Source: Pedobacter hiemivivus | GTDB lineage: Bacteria > Bacteroidota > Bacteroidia > Sphingobacteriales > Sphingobacteriaceae | Length of the DNA: 64,000 nt | Direction: 5' to 3' | NCBI RefSeq assembly: GCF_004331685.1 | Contig: NZ_SJSM01000013.1 | Location: forward strand, 1 to 64,000 | In this document: positions 8,010 through 18,008 of the stretch, in pieces | How positions within the stretch are numbered: the first letter of the stretch is position 1 | Layout: each line of letters opens with the position of its first letter | Made by a program: the position numbers and the translations under genes | Notes under the pieces: generated by a model | Seen by the model: the letters and a program-made list of their open reading frames with translations, nothing else | Told to the model about the DNA's origin: nothing | Databases searched by the model: none

Positions 8010-8774
8010 ATGGAAAATTCCAGAAGACCTTCAAGACCTAAAGAAAATAATGAATTTGTATTTGGTATACGTGCTGTAATAGAGGCTATTAAAGCTGGGA
8101 AAGAAGTAGAAAGTATATACATACAACGCGGACTAACTGGTGAGCTAATTTTAGAGCTAAAGGCCTTATTAAAAGACACTGACATTCCGGTACATAATGT
8201 GCCGATTGAAAAGCTAAACCGGATGACTCAGAAGAATCATCAGGGTGTAATTGCAGTAATTTCTGCTATTACTTTTCAAAAAATTGAAGATATAATTCCA
8301 ATGATCTATGAAAAAGGTGAAGTTCCTTTGGTAATGATATTGGATGGGGTTACTGATGTGAGGAATATGGGAGCTATTGCGCGGACAGCTGCTTGTGCAG
8401 GGGTACATGCACTTATTGTGCCTTCGAAAAATTCGGCACAAATTAACGCCGATGCGATTAAGACTTCTGCTGGTGCTTTGTTTAGCATTCCGGTATGTAG
8501 ACACCAAAATTTACATAAAGTAGCCTTGTATTTGCAGGATTGTGGTTTACAGATTGTAGCTTGTACTGAAAAAACAAACGATTTGATTTATGCGCCGGAT
8601 TACACGGCTCCAACTGCAATTGTAATGGGAGCGGAAGATGAGGGTATCTCAAATGAGATCATGCGTATGGCTAATCACCTGGCTAAAATTCCAATGATAG
8701 GGGAGATTAGTTCTCTTAATGTATCTGTGTCGGCAGGAGTTATTCTTTATGAGGCCATCAGACAGCGACAATAG
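8010..8774 (+). CDS. rlmB: 23S rRNA (guanosine-2'-O)-methyltransferase RlmB / TrmH-family SPOUT enzyme
   Basis: A 254-residue SPOUT methyltransferase. Residues about 15-85 form the substrate-binding domain (FVFGIRAVIEAIKAGKEV). The catalytic domain shows the three TrmH motifs: VRNMGAIARTAACAG (motif 1), AIVMGAEDEGIS (motif 2) and IPMIGEISSLNVSVSAGVILYE (motif 3, the knotted AdoMet site). The family 2'-O-methylates G2251 of 23S rRNA or a similar site; the exact nucleotide is inferred. It is monocistronic with its own -7 element and converges on the Hsp70-like gene. Confidence 0.9.
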   Translation: MENSRRPSRPKENNEFVFGIRAVIEAIKAGKEVESIYIQRGLTGELILELKALLKDTDIPVHNVPIEKLNRMTQKNHQGVIAVISAITFQKIEDIIPMIYEKGEVPLVMILDGVTDVRNMGAIARTAACAGVHALIVPSKNSAQINADAIKTSAGALFSIPVCRHQNLHKVALYLQDCGLQIVACTEKTNDLIYAPDYTAPTAIVMGAEDEGISNEIMRMANHLAKIPMIGEISSLNVSVSAGVILYEAIRQRQ

Positions 8775-8798
8775 CTGACTGATGACCTGTAAAGGTTT

Positions 8799-10070
8799 TT
8801 ATTCTTCATCAAATAAATAACCGCTGTAAGCTAATCCTTTTGCAACACTCATAAAGTTGTCGCCAGTATGGATAGGGGTAGCTGGAAATCTAGCTTCAAA
8901 TAAGTTTTTAACCGCACAAACCATCGAGGTTCCGCCAGTTAAAAACAAACTGTTGATCTCTTCTGGTTTAATGTTATTGGTAGACAAAAACTCTTCCAAA
9001 TAGCGACTGATCTTCGTCAAGTCTTTTTCTATAATTGTTTCGTATTGATCAATAGTAACTTCCTCATCGATCTCTATTTCCATTTTCGAATACTTAAACG
9101 TTGATGAGGTTTGTTTAGATAACTCTATCTTCGTTTTCTCTATAGACTGAAATACAGAATAACCAAGGTTATTGTCCGTCAGGGTAATAAGATTTTTAAA
9201 GATTTTATCCTGCTTAGCATAATGATAATAGGTTTGCAGATCATTTTTTATCTTTTGACCGTTAAAAAAGTTCATTTGCTCCCATGAGCAGATATTCGCA
9301 AATAGAGATACTGGTACTTTTAACATTTTTCCAGGCGCTGCTTCATACATGGTATGTTTCCCAAAATAAGGTGTTCCCTTTTCCCACATAAATGCAGAAT
9401 CGAAGCTATCTCCACCGATATATATACCCCCAGTGGCTATGATGTCTTTTCTGCGGTCTTTGCTGCCAATTTTAGCTGGATCTAATTCTAGATAGGTAAA
9501 GTCAGTTGTTCCGCCACCTAAATCGGCAACTAATACCTTTTCTTGCTTATTAATGGTTTTTTCATAAGCGAAGGCAGCACCTATAGGTTCAAACTGAAAT
9601 CTTACCTCGTCGAAGCCTGCATTCTCTGCTGCCTTATTCAGTCTTTTTTGTGCTAAGGCATCTTTTGATGAGTTCTCATCATCAAAAAATACTGGTCTGC
9701 CTATAACGGCTTTACGGCAATCATAGCCGGTAATTAGGTCGGCTCTGCTTTTCAATTCTTTTAAGATTAGCGTAACCAGATCCGATGCATTAAATCTTTT
9801 GTTGTGAATACGGGTTTCAATAAAGCTGCTCCTTGGTAGGATACGCTTAATCGATTTCATGAAACGGCCTTTCATCCCATCACTCAGGTAAGAGGCAATA
9901 GCTTCTTCACCAACAACATATTTTAAGGCCTCGGCAGCAGGTTGTTCGCTTTGGAAATATAAGATAGAGGGAACGATAATGGTGTCTACGATTTCTTTTT
10001 TTTCTTCATCATAGATAGACAGGGCAGAATTGGTTGTTCCAAAATCAATTCCATATAAAAACTTACTCAT
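8799..10070 (-). CDS. Hsp70-family ATPase domain protein (DnaK-like, YegD type)
   Basis: A 423-residue protein consisting almost only of the actin-like Hsp70 ATPase fold, without the peptide-binding domain of DnaK. Phosphate motif 1 is visible as YGIDFGTTNSALSIYD, phosphate motif 2 as VLVADLGGGTTDFTYLE and the adenosine motif as LFLTGGTSMVCAVKN. It resembles E. coli YegD and is probably a cytoplasmic chaperone-like ATPase of unknown client. A longer frame reaches 10109, but that start lies inside the upstream gene's terminator hairpin, so the ATG at 10070 is preferred. Confidence 0.85.
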   Translation of the reverse strand: MSKFLYGIDFGTTNSALSIYDEEKKEIVDTIIVPSILYFQSEQPAAEALKYVVGEEAIASYLSDGMKGRFMKSIKRILPRSSFIETRIHNKRFNASDLVTLILKELKSRADLITGYDCRKAVIGRPVFFDDENSSKDALAQKRLNKAAENAGFDEVRFQFEPIGAAFAYEKTINKQEKVLVADLGGGTTDFTYLELDPAKIGSKDRRKDIIATGGIYIGGDSFDSAFMWEKGTPYFGKHTMYEAAPGKMLKVPVSLFANICSWEQMNFFNGQKIKNDLQTYYHYAKQDKIFKNLITLTDNNLGYSVFQSIEKTKIELSKQTSSTFKYSKMEIEIDEEVTIDQYETIIEKDLTKISRYLEEFLSTNNIKPEEINSLFLTGGTSMVCAVKNLFEARFPATPIHTGDNFMSVAKGLAYSGYLFDEE

Positions 10071-10103
10071 TGTAAAGGCAAAATGTTTAAAGGTATTAAA
10101 AAA

Positions 10104-10141
10104 AGACATCCGGATCTGGTTTAGCCCGGATCCGGATGTCT
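10104..10141 (-). terminator. Strong intrinsic terminator of the kdsD-manC operon
   Basis: AGACATCCGGATC (10104-10116) pairs perfectly with GATCCGGATGTCT (10129-10141); three further pairs, one of them G-U, leave a six-base loop. On the minus strand the stem is followed by a T-run (complement of the A-run 10097-10103). It stands 20 bases after the manC stop. Confidence 0.9.
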
Positions 10142-10160
10142 ATAAAATTAAGTTAGAAAA

Positions 10161-11252
10161 CTAAATGTACTTTGTTCCAAATTTGGCTTTTACGTCAGCA
10201 ACTACTTGTTTAATGGTTTGCTCTTCTGTTCTTGGGCAAATCATTAGTGTATTGTTAGACTCTACAACAATATAGTCATGCAGGCCTTGTAGGATAACCA
10301 ATTTATTTTTAGGCACATTGACCATGCAGTTAGAGGAGTTGAACATCATCACATGTTGTGCAGGTATTACTGCATTTCCTACGTAATCATGTTCAGCAAT
10401 GTCATATATTGAGGCCCAGGTGCCTAAATCAGACCAGCCAAAGTCAGCAGGTAATACATAAACATTATCAGCTTTTTCCATAATTCCAAAGTCTATCGAA
10501 ATATTGGTGCATTGCTGATAAGCATCGCTGATAAATTCTTTTTCACTTTCTGTATTGTACATTGGATTTCCCTGCAAAAATATTTCGTGCATTTCGGGAA
10601 GATGTTTAGAGAAAGCTTTATTTATAGAGTTAGCAGACCATATAAAAATTCCTGCATTCCATAAAAAATCACCACTTTGTATAAACGATTTCGCCAGGTC
10701 AATATTAGGTTTCTCTGTGAAAATTTTTACTTTGTGGATTTGGTTATCAGTTTTTAAAGTGTTTTCTACATATTGAATATAACCATATCCTGTATCCGGT
10801 CTGCTGGGTTTAATACCTAAGGTAATCAGGCAGTCATTTTCTGATGCAGCTTTTAAAGATTGTTCTATTGCTGCTATAAAAGCATCCTGATTGGTTATGG
10901 TGTGATCAGAAGGGGCAACAACTATCGTAGCATCAGGATTAAGGCTGGCAATTTTCATGGAGCCGTAAGAGATGCATGGCGCAGTGTTACGCATGATTGG
11001 CTCTGCTAGAATCTGGTTTTCATTCAGATTTGGCAATTGCTCCTTAACGATACTGGTGTAGATTTCGTTGGTAACGACAAAAATATTCTCGGGTGGACAT
11101 ATTTTTAAAAAACGTTCGTAAGTACTCTGAATCAGTGTCTTTCCGACACCAAAGAAATCAATGAATTGCTTTGGAAAATCAGTTCTACTTACTGGCCAAA
11201 AACGGCTGCCAACTCCACCAGCCATTATTAATGCGTAATTATTTTTATTCAT
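10161..11252 (-). CDS. manC: Mannose-1-phosphate guanylyltransferase
   Basis: A 363-residue nucleotidyltransferase that makes GDP-mannose from mannose-1-phosphate and GTP for polysaccharide and lipopolysaccharide synthesis. The signature loop LIMAGGVGSRFWPVSR begins at residue 8, TIVVAPSDHTI carries the DH metal/nucleotide motif, and IFTEKPN and LWNAGIFIW are standard NDP-sugar pyrophosphorylase elements. The length fits the monofunctional guanylyltransferase, without the isomerase domain of E. coli-type fused enzymes. It follows kdsD by 15 bases and ends before a strong terminator, so the two form an operon. Confidence 0.92.
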   Translation of the reverse strand: MNKNNYALIMAGGVGSRFWPVSRTDFPKQFIDFFGVGKTLIQSTYERFLKICPPENIFVVTNEIYTSIVKEQLPNLNENQILAEPIMRNTAPCISYGSMKIASLNPDATIVVAPSDHTITNQDAFIAAIEQSLKAASENDCLITLGIKPSRPDTGYGYIQYVENTLKTDNQIHKVKIFTEKPNIDLAKSFIQSGDFLWNAGIFIWSANSINKAFSKHLPEMHEIFLQGNPMYNTESEKEFISDAYQQCTNISIDFGIMEKADNVYVLPADFGWSDLGTWASIYDIAEHDYVGNAVIPAQHVMMFNSSNCMVNVPKNKLVILQGLHDYIVVESNNTLMICPRTEEQTIKQVVADVKAKFGTKYI

Positions 11253-11267
11253 GCTAATTAGAAAGTG

Positions 11268-12233
11268 TTAAATTATGCCTTCTTGTAATAGATCGTGCAA
11301 ATGTACGATACCAAAGTAATTTCCAGCATCAGTAACTAATAATTGAGTGATATTGTTTTCTTTTATAATCTCAAGTGCATGAATTGCTAATTGATCTTTC
11401 TCAATTCTTTTGGGATTTGGGTTCATTAAGTCGCTCGCTTTTATATTGGTTAAATCTGAATGTTTTTGAAGCATCCTTCTGATGTCTCCATCTGTAATTA
11501 TGCCTAAGATAACATCTTCCTCAACAACAACTACTGTACCTAAACGGTTTTGACTAATTTCTATGATGACATCTTTTACAGATGCATCAGGACTAATAGA
11601 TGGTTTTTGGTTTTTTACGGCTAGATCTCCAGTTCTTAAATATAGTTTTTTGCCTAACGAACCGCCTGGGTGATATTTAGCAAAATCCTGCTCATTGAAA
11701 TCTCGTGAATGTAACAAACATATCGCAAGCGCATCGCCCATGGCGAGCTGAGCGGTTGTACTAGTCGTAGGAGCAAGGTTATGTGGACAAGCTTCCTTTT
11801 CAACATAGGTATTTAATACAAGATCAGCCTGTCTGGCTAACTCAGAGTTTAGCTGGCCGATCATGCCAATCATGGTGTTACCTGATTGCTTAAGTAAGGG
11901 GGCAAGTACTTTTATTTCTGGTGTATTTCCACTTTTGGATATGCAGATCACAATGTCATTTTTTTGGATCATGCCGAGGTCGCCATGGACGGCATCTGCG
12001 GCATGCATAAAAATGGCTGGTGTGCCTGTAGAGTTAAAAGTTGCAACGATTTTTTGCGCAATAATGGCGCTTTTGCCAATTCCTGTGACGATCACACGGC
12101 CCTGACTTTCGATAATTAGGTTAACTGCCTTAACAAAATCATCATTTATGTTCTTAATTAAGCCTAAAATGGCCTCAGCTTCCAACTGTAACGTGCTGAC
12201 CCCAGCCTCGATAATAGATTTTTTACTTTTCAA
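11268..12233 (-). CDS. kdsD: Arabinose-5-phosphate isomerase (KpsF/GutQ/KdsD family)
   Basis: A 321-residue enzyme converting ribulose-5-phosphate to arabinose-5-phosphate, the first step of Kdo synthesis. An SIS domain spans about residues 35-170 (GRVIVTGIGKSAIIAQKIVATFNSTGTP, ICISKSGNTPEI shown here in parts), followed by two CBS domains from about 200 to 320. The family name KdsD fits because kdsA, which uses the product, lies two genes away. It is transcribed from a -7 element at 12271-12278, divergent from recQ, and leads into manC. Confidence 0.92.
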   Translation of the reverse strand: MKSKKSIIEAGVSTLQLEAEAILGLIKNINDDFVKAVNLIIESQGRVIVTGIGKSAIIAQKIVATFNSTGTPAIFMHAADAVHGDLGMIQKNDIVICISKSGNTPEIKVLAPLLKQSGNTMIGMIGQLNSELARQADLVLNTYVEKEACPHNLAPTTSTTAQLAMGDALAICLLHSRDFNEQDFAKYHPGGSLGKKLYLRTGDLAVKNQKPSISPDASVKDVIIEISQNRLGTVVVVEEDVILGIITDGDIRRMLQKHSDLTNIKASDLMNPNPKRIEKDQLAIHALEIIKENNITQLLVTDAGNYFGIVHLHDLLQEGII

Positions 12234-12270
12234 ACAGAATTAATTAGTATATTGATGCTTTGAATTAGTG

Positions 12271-12278
12271 CAAAATTA
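12271..12278 (-). promoter_or_regulatory. Candidate -7 element (TAATTTTG) for kdsD-manC
   Basis: On the minus strand TAATTTTG matches TAnnTTTG and sits 38 bases upstream of the kdsD ATG, within the intergenic space shared with recQ. Confidence 0.45.
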
Positions 12279-12322
12279 TGTTATTTTGAAGTAAAAATAG
12301 CACTGAATATTTTATACACGAA

Positions 12323-14512
12323 ATGGATGTGAAAAAGTCGTTGTTTGACAACTTACAAACCTTTTTTGGTTTTGACAATTTTAAGGGTGATCAGGAGTCA
12401 ATTATAACCAATGTTCTTGAGAAGAAGAATACATTTGTGATCATGCCTACAGGTGGGGGAAAATCCATATGTTATCAGTTACCAGCATTGATGAATGAAG
12501 GAACTGCAATTGTTATATCCCCTTTAATCGCTTTGATGAAAAATCAGGTGGATCAACTGAGGGCTTTTGGTGGGAGTGATAGTATTGCACATTTCTTAAA
12601 TTCGTCTTTAAATAAGACCGAAATTGCCCAGGTTAAAAGTGATTTATTAAGTGGACAGACCAAGTTACTGTATGTAGCTCCTGAGTCGCTTTCTAAACAG
12701 GATAATATTGATTTCCTTAGATTAATTAAAATATCTTTTGTAGCGGTAGATGAGGCTCACTGTATTTCTGAGTGGGGACATGATTTTAGACCTGAATACC
12801 GTAAGATTAGACAGGTAATCAGTGGTTTGGGTGATGATATTCCTATTATTGCACTAACTGCAACTGCTACTCCTAAGGTTCAACAGGATATCATTAAAAA
12901 CCTTCAGATGAGTGATGCCACCTTGTTTAAGTCTTCATTTAACAGGCCTAACTTATTTTACGAGATCCGTCCCAAGCGTGACGTACTTAAAGAGATCATC
13001 AGGTACATTAAATACAATACAGGGAAATCTGGCATCATCTATTGTTTAAGCCGAAAAAAGGTTGAAGAAGTTGCTGAATCATTAAACCTGAACGGGATAA
13101 AGGCTCTACCTTATCATGCTGGTCTGGAACCAAAAGTAAGAGCAGACACTCAAGATAAGTTCTTGATGGAAGATGTAGAAGTCATTGTAGCTACTATCGC
13201 TTTTGGAATGGGAATTGACAAACCGGATGTTCGTTTTGTAATCCACCATGATATTCCAAAAAGTATGGAAGGCTATTATCAGGAGACTGGTAGGGCTGGC
13301 AGAGATGGTGGTGAAGGCGTTTGTATTGCCTTTTACGCGCAGAAGGATGTAGATAAGCTGGCCAAGTTTATGAAAGATAAGCCGGTATCGGAACGAGAGA
13401 TCGGCACACAAATACTAAAGGAGGTAATTGATTATGCTGAATCTGGCGTTTGCCGGAGAAAGCAAATTCTTCATTATTTTGGGGAGAACTTTAACGAAAC
13501 CGGTTGTAATTGCATGTGTGACAACTGTAAAAAGCCTAAAAAGTTATTTGAAGCTGAGGAGTCGCTGCAAGTGCTTTTAAAACTGATCCAGAAAATAGGA
13601 GAGAAATTTGATGATACTCACATCATTAATGTCTTAATGGGATTAGAAACCGCGCAAACCATAGCTTACGAACATAGTAAGTTGCCTGAATTTGGCTTAG
13701 GTGTTGTTGAAGGCGAGAATTACTGGAAATCGTTGGTTAGACAAGCTGTATTAAATAACTTCCTTTCAAAGGATATTGACAATTACGGATTGCTAAGCTT
13801 AACCAACAATGGTCGTGGCTTCGTAGAAAATCCATACAGTCTTAAATTTATATTGAACGAGCCTATTGAGAGTGCCGCTGATGACGATGAGGATGATGTG
13901 AAGCATGGCACGGGGACTTTAGATATCCAGTTGCTGCAATTGCTGAAAGATCTACGTAAGAAAATAGCCAAGCAGAAAAATGTACCTCCGTTTGTTGTTT
14001 TTCAAGATCCATCATTAGAGGAGATGTGTACGCATTACCCGATTGCCATGGATGAGCTCAAACAAATTTCTGGTGTCGGTAACGGTAAGGCCCTAAAGTT
14101 TGGGGCACCATTTCTTGAGTTGATCAAGAAGTATGTTGAAGATAATGATATTGAACGTCCGATAGATTTAATCATTAAAACTCAGGCAAATAAATCGCAG
14201 TTAAAAGTATCCATCATTCAGAATATTGATAGAAAAATTGGCCTGGAAGATATTGCCAGAGCTAAAGGGATTACCTATGATGATATCTTAAAAGAGATTG
14301 AAGCCATTGTGAATTCTGGAACCAAATTGAACTTGAATTATTTTGTTGATGAAGTAATTGATGAAGATCGTCAGGATGAGGTCTTTGATTATTTTCAATC
14401 GGCCGAAAATGATTCAATTGATGAAGCATTAAGAGAATTGGGCGAAACAGATTATTCACGTGAAGAGATACAGCTGATGCGTATTAAATTCATGTCCGAA
14501 TTAGGTAATTAA
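12323..14512 (+). CDS. recQ: ATP-dependent DNA helicase RecQ
   Basis: A 729-residue 3'-5' helicase of recombination and fork repair. Walker A is [16 protein letters not shown] near residue 40, the DEAH box is [18 protein letters not shown] near 140, and helicase motif VI is [13 protein letters not shown] near 320. A zinc-binding segment (C-rich, [11 protein letters not shown] near 395), a winged-helix RQC region and an HRDC domain (from about 535, [18 protein letters not shown]) follow. The extra C-terminal stretch of about 100 residues after HRDC is common in Bacteroidota RecQ. It diverges from kdsD and is followed 15 bases later by kdsA. Confidence 0.95.
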   Translation: MDVKKSLFDNLQTFFGFDNFKGDQESIITNVLEKKNTFVIMPTGGGKSICYQLPALMNEGTAIVISPLIALMKNQVDQLRAFGGSDSIAHFLNSSLNKTEIAQVKSDLLSGQTKLLYVAPESLSKQDNIDFLRLIKISFVAVDEAHCISEWGHDFRPEYRKIRQVISGLGDDIPIIALTATATPKVQQDIIKNLQMSDATLFKSSFNRPNLFYEIRPKRDVLKEIIRYIKYNTGKSGIIYCLSRKKVEEVAESLNLNGIKALPYHAGLEPKVRADTQDKFLMEDVEVIVATIAFGMGIDKPDVRFVIHHDIPKSMEGYYQETGRAGRDGGEGVCIAFYAQKDVDKLAKFMKDKPVSEREIGTQILKEVIDYAESGVCRRKQILHYFGENFNETGCNCMCDNCKKPKKLFEAEESLQVLLKLIQKIGEKFDDTHIINVLMGLETAQTIAYEHSKLPEFGLGVVEGENYWKSLVRQAVLNNFLSKDIDNYGLLSLTNNGRGFVENPYSLKFILNEPIESAADDDEDDVKHGTGTLDIQLLQLLKDLRKKIAKQKNVPPFVVFQDPSLEEMCTHYPIAMDELKQISGVGNGKALKFGAPFLELIKKYVEDNDIERPIDLIIKTQANKSQLKVSIIQNIDRKIGLEDIARAKGITYDDILKEIEAIVNSGTKLNLNYFVDEVIDEDRQDEVFDYFQSAENDSIDEALRELGETDYSREEIQLMRIKFMSELGN

Positions 14513-14527
14513 TAGTAAAAGATTAGA

Positions 14528-15343
14528 ATGATAAACCTTTCATTAGATAAATTAAAACATACAAACTCTGGTAATTTCTTTTTAATGGCTGGGCCATGTG
14601 CTATAGAAGGAGAAGATATGGCCATGCGAATTGCTGAGAAGATCATAACCATTACTGATAAGCTGGAAATTCCGTTTATTTTTAAAGGTTCATATCGTAA
14701 AGCAAATCGTTCTAAAGGCGGTTCTTTTACTGGTATTGGAGATGAAAAAGCGCTTAGAATACTAGAAAAAATAGGGCAGACTTTTAATGTACCTACAGTT
14801 ACTGATATTCACGAAAGTGGAGAGGCAGCTATGGCAGCGGCATATGTTGATGTTTTGCAGATTCCTGCCTTTTTGTGTCGCCAAACAGATTTGCTAATTG
14901 CAGCTGCAAAGACCAATAAAGTGGTCAATGTGAAAAAAGGGCAATTCCTTTCTGCCGGCTCAATGAAGTTTGCTGTCGAAAAGATTGTAGAATCTGGAAA
15001 TGATAGGGTAATTCTTACCGACAGGGGGAACACGTTTGGTTATCAGGATTTAATCGTTGATTACCGTGGACTTCCTGAGATGCAGAGCTTTGGGGTTCCT
15101 GTAGTAATGGATTGTACGCACTCCTTACAACAGCCTAATCAAAGCTCTGGCGTTACAGGCGGTAAACCTGAATTGATTGAAACTATTGCAAAAGCAGCAA
15201 TAGCCGTAGGAGCAGATGGGTTGTTTATTGAGACACATCCCGATCCTGCAAATGCTAAATCGGATGGTGCAAATATGCTTCATCTGGATTTACTGGAGCA
15301 ATTATTAGTTAAATTAGTTAGAATAAGAAAAGCGGTTATTTAA
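14528..15343 (+). CDS. kdsA: 3-deoxy-8-phosphooctulonate synthase (Kdo-8-P synthase)
   Basis: Condenses arabinose-5-phosphate with phosphoenolpyruvate to form Kdo-8-phosphate for lipid A-core assembly (271 residues, normal length). The MAGPCAIEGEDMAMRIAE opening, KGSYRKANRSKGGSFTG, VNVKKGQFLSAG and GADGLFIETHPDPANAKSDG are family signatures of the PEP and A5P sites. It lies 15 bases behind recQ, perhaps co-transcribed, and its stop codon is part of a bidirectional terminator. Together with kdsD two genes away it marks a Kdo pathway neighbourhood. Confidence 0.96.
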   Translation: MINLSLDKLKHTNSGNFFLMAGPCAIEGEDMAMRIAEKIITITDKLEIPFIFKGSYRKANRSKGGSFTGIGDEKALRILEKIGQTFNVPTVTDIHESGEAAMAAAYVDVLQIPAFLCRQTDLLIAAAKTNKVVNVKKGQFLSAGSMKFAVEKIVESGNDRVILTDRGNTFGYQDLIVDYRGLPEMQSFGVPVVMDCTHSLQQPNQSSGVTGGKPELIETIAKAAIAVGADGLFIETHPDPANAKSDGANMLHLDLLEQLLVKLVRIRKAVI

Positions 15344-15353
15344 CCGCTTTTTT
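15328..15353. terminator. Bidirectional intrinsic terminator between kdsA and the OmpA/PD40 gene
   Basis: AAAAGCGGTTA (15328-15338) pairs perfectly with TAACCGCTTTT (15341-15351). The stem carries an A-run on the left and a T-run on the right, so it can stop transcription from both convergent genes. It includes the kdsA stop codon and abuts the stop of the opposing gene. Confidence 0.9.
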
Positions 15354-17250
15354 AGATTTTAGTAATGACAAAAGAGGTTCTTCTGTTTTGTTTTCTCTGT
15401 GTTTCTGTATCGTTAGGAGCAATTGGTTTGGTTTTTCCATAACCTTTAAACGTTAATCTTTCCCGATCAATTTCTGCTTCAATAAGGTAATCATAAACAG
15501 CTTTAGCACGTTGTAAAGATAGTTTTTCGTTCTGTTGGTCATTACCAATATTGTCGGTGTGGCCTTGAACTTCTATCTGCAGACTTGGATTGTTTTTGAG
15601 TAAATCTTTAAGCGTACTGAGTTCTGTTAAAGAGGCTGGTAAAAGTGCATACTCGTTGGTATTGAAGAAAATATTCTTTAACACCATGTTCTTTCCAGCT
15701 GTCAGCTTTTCAAGGGAGACCGTTACAAGGAAAGGTTTGTTCCCATAAGCACTGTCTAGCTGATAGTTTTCCGAGTAAAAAAGATAACCATTTGCAGTTA
15801 CGTTAAAAGCATAATCTCCTCCAATAGGCATTACAGCCAGAAAGTCACCAGTTTCTTTAGAGGTCATGTCATTGTATGCTATTCTACCTGTTTTTAAATT
15901 GACTATTTGAACATTAGCCTCTAAAAATGCATTATTCACTTTGTCCGTTACAATTCCCTTTACATATGTAATCGGGAGTGGCTTTTTATTGTGAGGTATT
16001 TTAAACTGATAAATATCCATATCACCAAAACCACCCTTTAAATTAGAAGAAAACAAACCCGATGAACCATCCGGTGTAACAATTAAACCTGTCTCTTCAT
16101 TAAAAGTATTAATAGGGTAACCTAGGTTTTCTGGTTTTGACCATTTGCCATTTTCGTCGGCACGACTCATAAAAATATCCTTATTCCCCATTCCTGGCCA
16201 CCCATCTGAAGAAAAGTATAATGTTTTTCCATCGGGATGAAGAAAAGGTGTGTGCTCATCGTAAGGTGTGTTAATTTCCGGACCTAGATTTTCGGGAACA
16301 CTCCAGTAACCATCAGCTTTTAATGAACTTTTCCAAATGTCGTAACCACCCAGACCACCCGGCCTGTTGCTTACAAAATATAAAGTACCACCATCGGGAC
16401 TGATAGCAGGTTGCGACTCCCAATATGGGGAATTAATTGGAGCACCCAGATTAAATGGCTCTCCCCATTCTTTCCCGCTTTTATGACTGACATAAATGTC
16501 GCAGCGACCTAGTCCATCTGGTCTGTTGCAGCCTGTGAAAAACAAGTATAAGCCATCGGGTGTAATGGATTGGGCGCCTTCATTGTATTTTGATGTATTG
16601 ATTTTGTCGCTTAGTGGAACTGGGCTGCCCCATGATTTATCCTTCAGTGCCGAAATAAAAAAATCTTCATTTCCTTCAATATTCCTGCTAAAAATCAGTT
16701 GAGTTCCATCGGCGGTGATAGAAGGAAAGTAATCACGATAAGTTGAATTGATTTCAGAACCTATATTTATTGGCTCATATTTTACGGGATGCTTCAATGC
16801 CTCAATGGCAAATTCACAATCTTTTAAATATTTTTTAGCCCTGTTCATAAAGTCGGGATCTGTACCCTTATAGGTTTTTATAAATTGGTTAATGTTTTTT
16901 AAGGCATTTTCGTAATCTCCGCTAAAAATTTCTGCCTCGGCAAAGCCATAATAAACCCTTGGTTCTGGATTGCCACCCAAAGCCAGTGCATTGGCGTAAT
17001 TTTGTTTTGCTAGCTCATAAGATTTAAGCCTACGGTTGATATCAGCAAGTTGTATAAATGCGAACTGAAAACCAGGATCAGCTTTAACCGCTTCTTGAAG
17101 TAAGGTAATGGCCTGATCATAATTGTCGGCCCTAAGGAAGTCTTGCGCCTTATCAAAATTAGTCTGTGCTTTTTTTACAGTAGAGGTTTGAGCACCAGCA
17201 ACTTGAATGATAAAACATAGGAAGAGTAAAAGCGTAGTTTTCTTCATCAA
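15352..17250 (-). CDS. OmpA-family outer-membrane protein with TPR and PD40 propeller repeats
   Basis: A 632-residue secreted protein. Residues 1-21 form a signal peptide ending in VAGAQ. TPR units occupy about 25-150. WD40-like/PD40 beta-propeller repeats fill about 175-420, each with an SPDG or TPDG-type turn (ISPDGGTLYFVSNRPGG is the clearest). A carboxypeptidase-regulatory-like domain follows (about 425-500), then a C-terminal OmpA peptidoglycan-binding domain (about 515-632; EVQGHTDNIGNDQQNEKLS and GYGKTKPIAPN). This architecture is typical of Bacteroidota cell-envelope proteins, some linked to type IX secretion or gliding. No PorE or Spr partners are nearby, so the role stays open. Confidence 0.88.
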   Translation of the reverse strand: MMKKTTLLLFLCFIIQVAGAQTSTVKKAQTNFDKAQDFLRADNYDQAITLLQEAVKADPGFQFAFIQLADINRRLKSYELAKQNYANALALGGNPEPRVYYGFAEAEIFSGDYENALKNINQFIKTYKGTDPDFMNRAKKYLKDCEFAIEALKHPVKYEPINIGSEINSTYRDYFPSITADGTQLIFSRNIEGNEDFFISALKDKSWGSPVPLSDKINTSKYNEGAQSITPDGLYLFFTGCNRPDGLGRCDIYVSHKSGKEWGEPFNLGAPINSPYWESQPAISPDGGTLYFVSNRPGGLGGYDIWKSSLKADGYWSVPENLGPEINTPYDEHTPFLHPDGKTLYFSSDGWPGMGNKDIFMSRADENGKWSKPENLGYPINTFNEETGLIVTPDGSSGLFSSNLKGGFGDMDIYQFKIPHNKKPLPITYVKGIVTDKVNNAFLEANVQIVNLKTGRIAYNDMTSKETGDFLAVMPIGGDYAFNVTANGYLFYSENYQLDSAYGNKPFLVTVSLEKLTAGKNMVLKNIFFNTNEYALLPASLTELSTLKDLLKNNPSLQIEVQGHTDNIGNDQQNEKLSLQRAKAVYDYLIEAEIDRERLTFKGYGKTKPIAPNDTETQRKQNRRTSFVITKI

Positions 17251-17306
17251 TGCTACTAAATAGATTAACTATGATGCTAAATGTAGCGAAAAAATAAATA
17301 AGCGAG

Positions 17307-17930
17307 TTAAGGGATGTTTAAAAATTTATGGGTTTGTAATGAGATTTCCCATTTAGGATTAGCCATAACATAATCGATAATCAAAGGTGTGATTTCTTTT
17401 GATTTTGACCATTCAGGTTGCAAATATAGTTTGCACTGAGGTGAAACGGTCACGGCGTATTTTTCAGCCCATTCAAAATCACTTTTATTAAATACGATTA
17501 CTTTCAACTCATTAGCAAATGGAGTGATATCAGGACGAGGAGCTTTGAACTTTTTAGGGGATAAACAGATCCAATCCCATTCGCCCGAAAGAGGGTAGGC
17601 CCCAGATGTTTCAATAAAGGTTAATATCCCTTTTTTACGAAGTTCCTTTGTCAGGTAGTCCAGGTTATAAATTAATGGTTCACCACCAGTAATCACTACA
17701 GCTTTTCCAGGGAAGCTATCTGCTTTTGTAGCAATATCGTCAGATAAAGTAAGTGGATGTAACTCTGCATCCCAGCTTTCTTTTACATCACACCAGTGAC
17801 AGCCGACGTCACAACCGCCTAAGCGGATAAAGTAAGCGGCTTTTCCGGTATTAAATCCTTCTCCCTGTATCGTGTAAAATTCTTCCATTAAAGGAAGTAG
17901 TGTGCCGTCTTCTGGTATTTGATGTGCCAT
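17307..17930 (-). CDS. queE: 7-carboxy-7-deazaguanine synthase QueE
   Basis: A radical-SAM enzyme (207 residues from the chosen start) that converts 6-carboxy-tetrahydropterin to 7-carboxy-7-deazaguanine in preQ0/queuosine synthesis. The opening EEFYTIQGEGFNTGKAAYFIR is typical. The cluster motif reads CDVGCHWCD, the QueE form of CxxxCxxC, followed by the GGEPL motif at VVITGGEPLI. An earlier ATG at 17966 is possible, but the -7 element at 17943-17950 lies downstream of it, so the start is set at 17930. A queuosine-precursor transporter gene lies at 23157. Confidence 0.92.
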   Translation of the reverse strand: MAHQIPEDGTLLPLMEEFYTIQGEGFNTGKAAYFIRLGGCDVGCHWCDVKESWDAELHPLTLSDDIATKADSFPGKAVVITGGEPLIYNLDYLTKELRKKGILTFIETSGAYPLSGEWDWICLSPKKFKAPRPDITPFANELKVIVFNKSDFEWAEKYAVTVSPQCKLYLQPEWSKSKEITPLIIDYVMANPKWEISLQTHKFLNIP

Positions 17931-17942
17931 ATTTAAGAATTG

Positions 17943-17950
17943 CAAAGGTA
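17943..17950 (-). promoter_or_regulatory. Candidate -7 element (TACCTTTG) for queE
   Basis: TACCTTTG on the minus strand matches TAnnTTTG exactly and lies 13 bases before the chosen queE ATG. It falls inside the longer reading frame and so argues for the shorter protein. Confidence 0.5.
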
Positions 17951-18008
17951 AATAAATATCAATCAAAATGAGAATATATGTATCTTAAGCTCAATATATG
18001 ACTGACCT

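Noticed and set aside
8214-8507. Open frames on the minus strand inside rlmB
   Set aside because: They overlap conserved SPOUT motifs in the opposite frame and show no family features.
8785-8796. ACCTGTAAAGGT with T-run between rlmB and the Hsp70-like gene
   Set aside because: Only four base pairs in the stem, so it is too weak for an intrinsic terminator.
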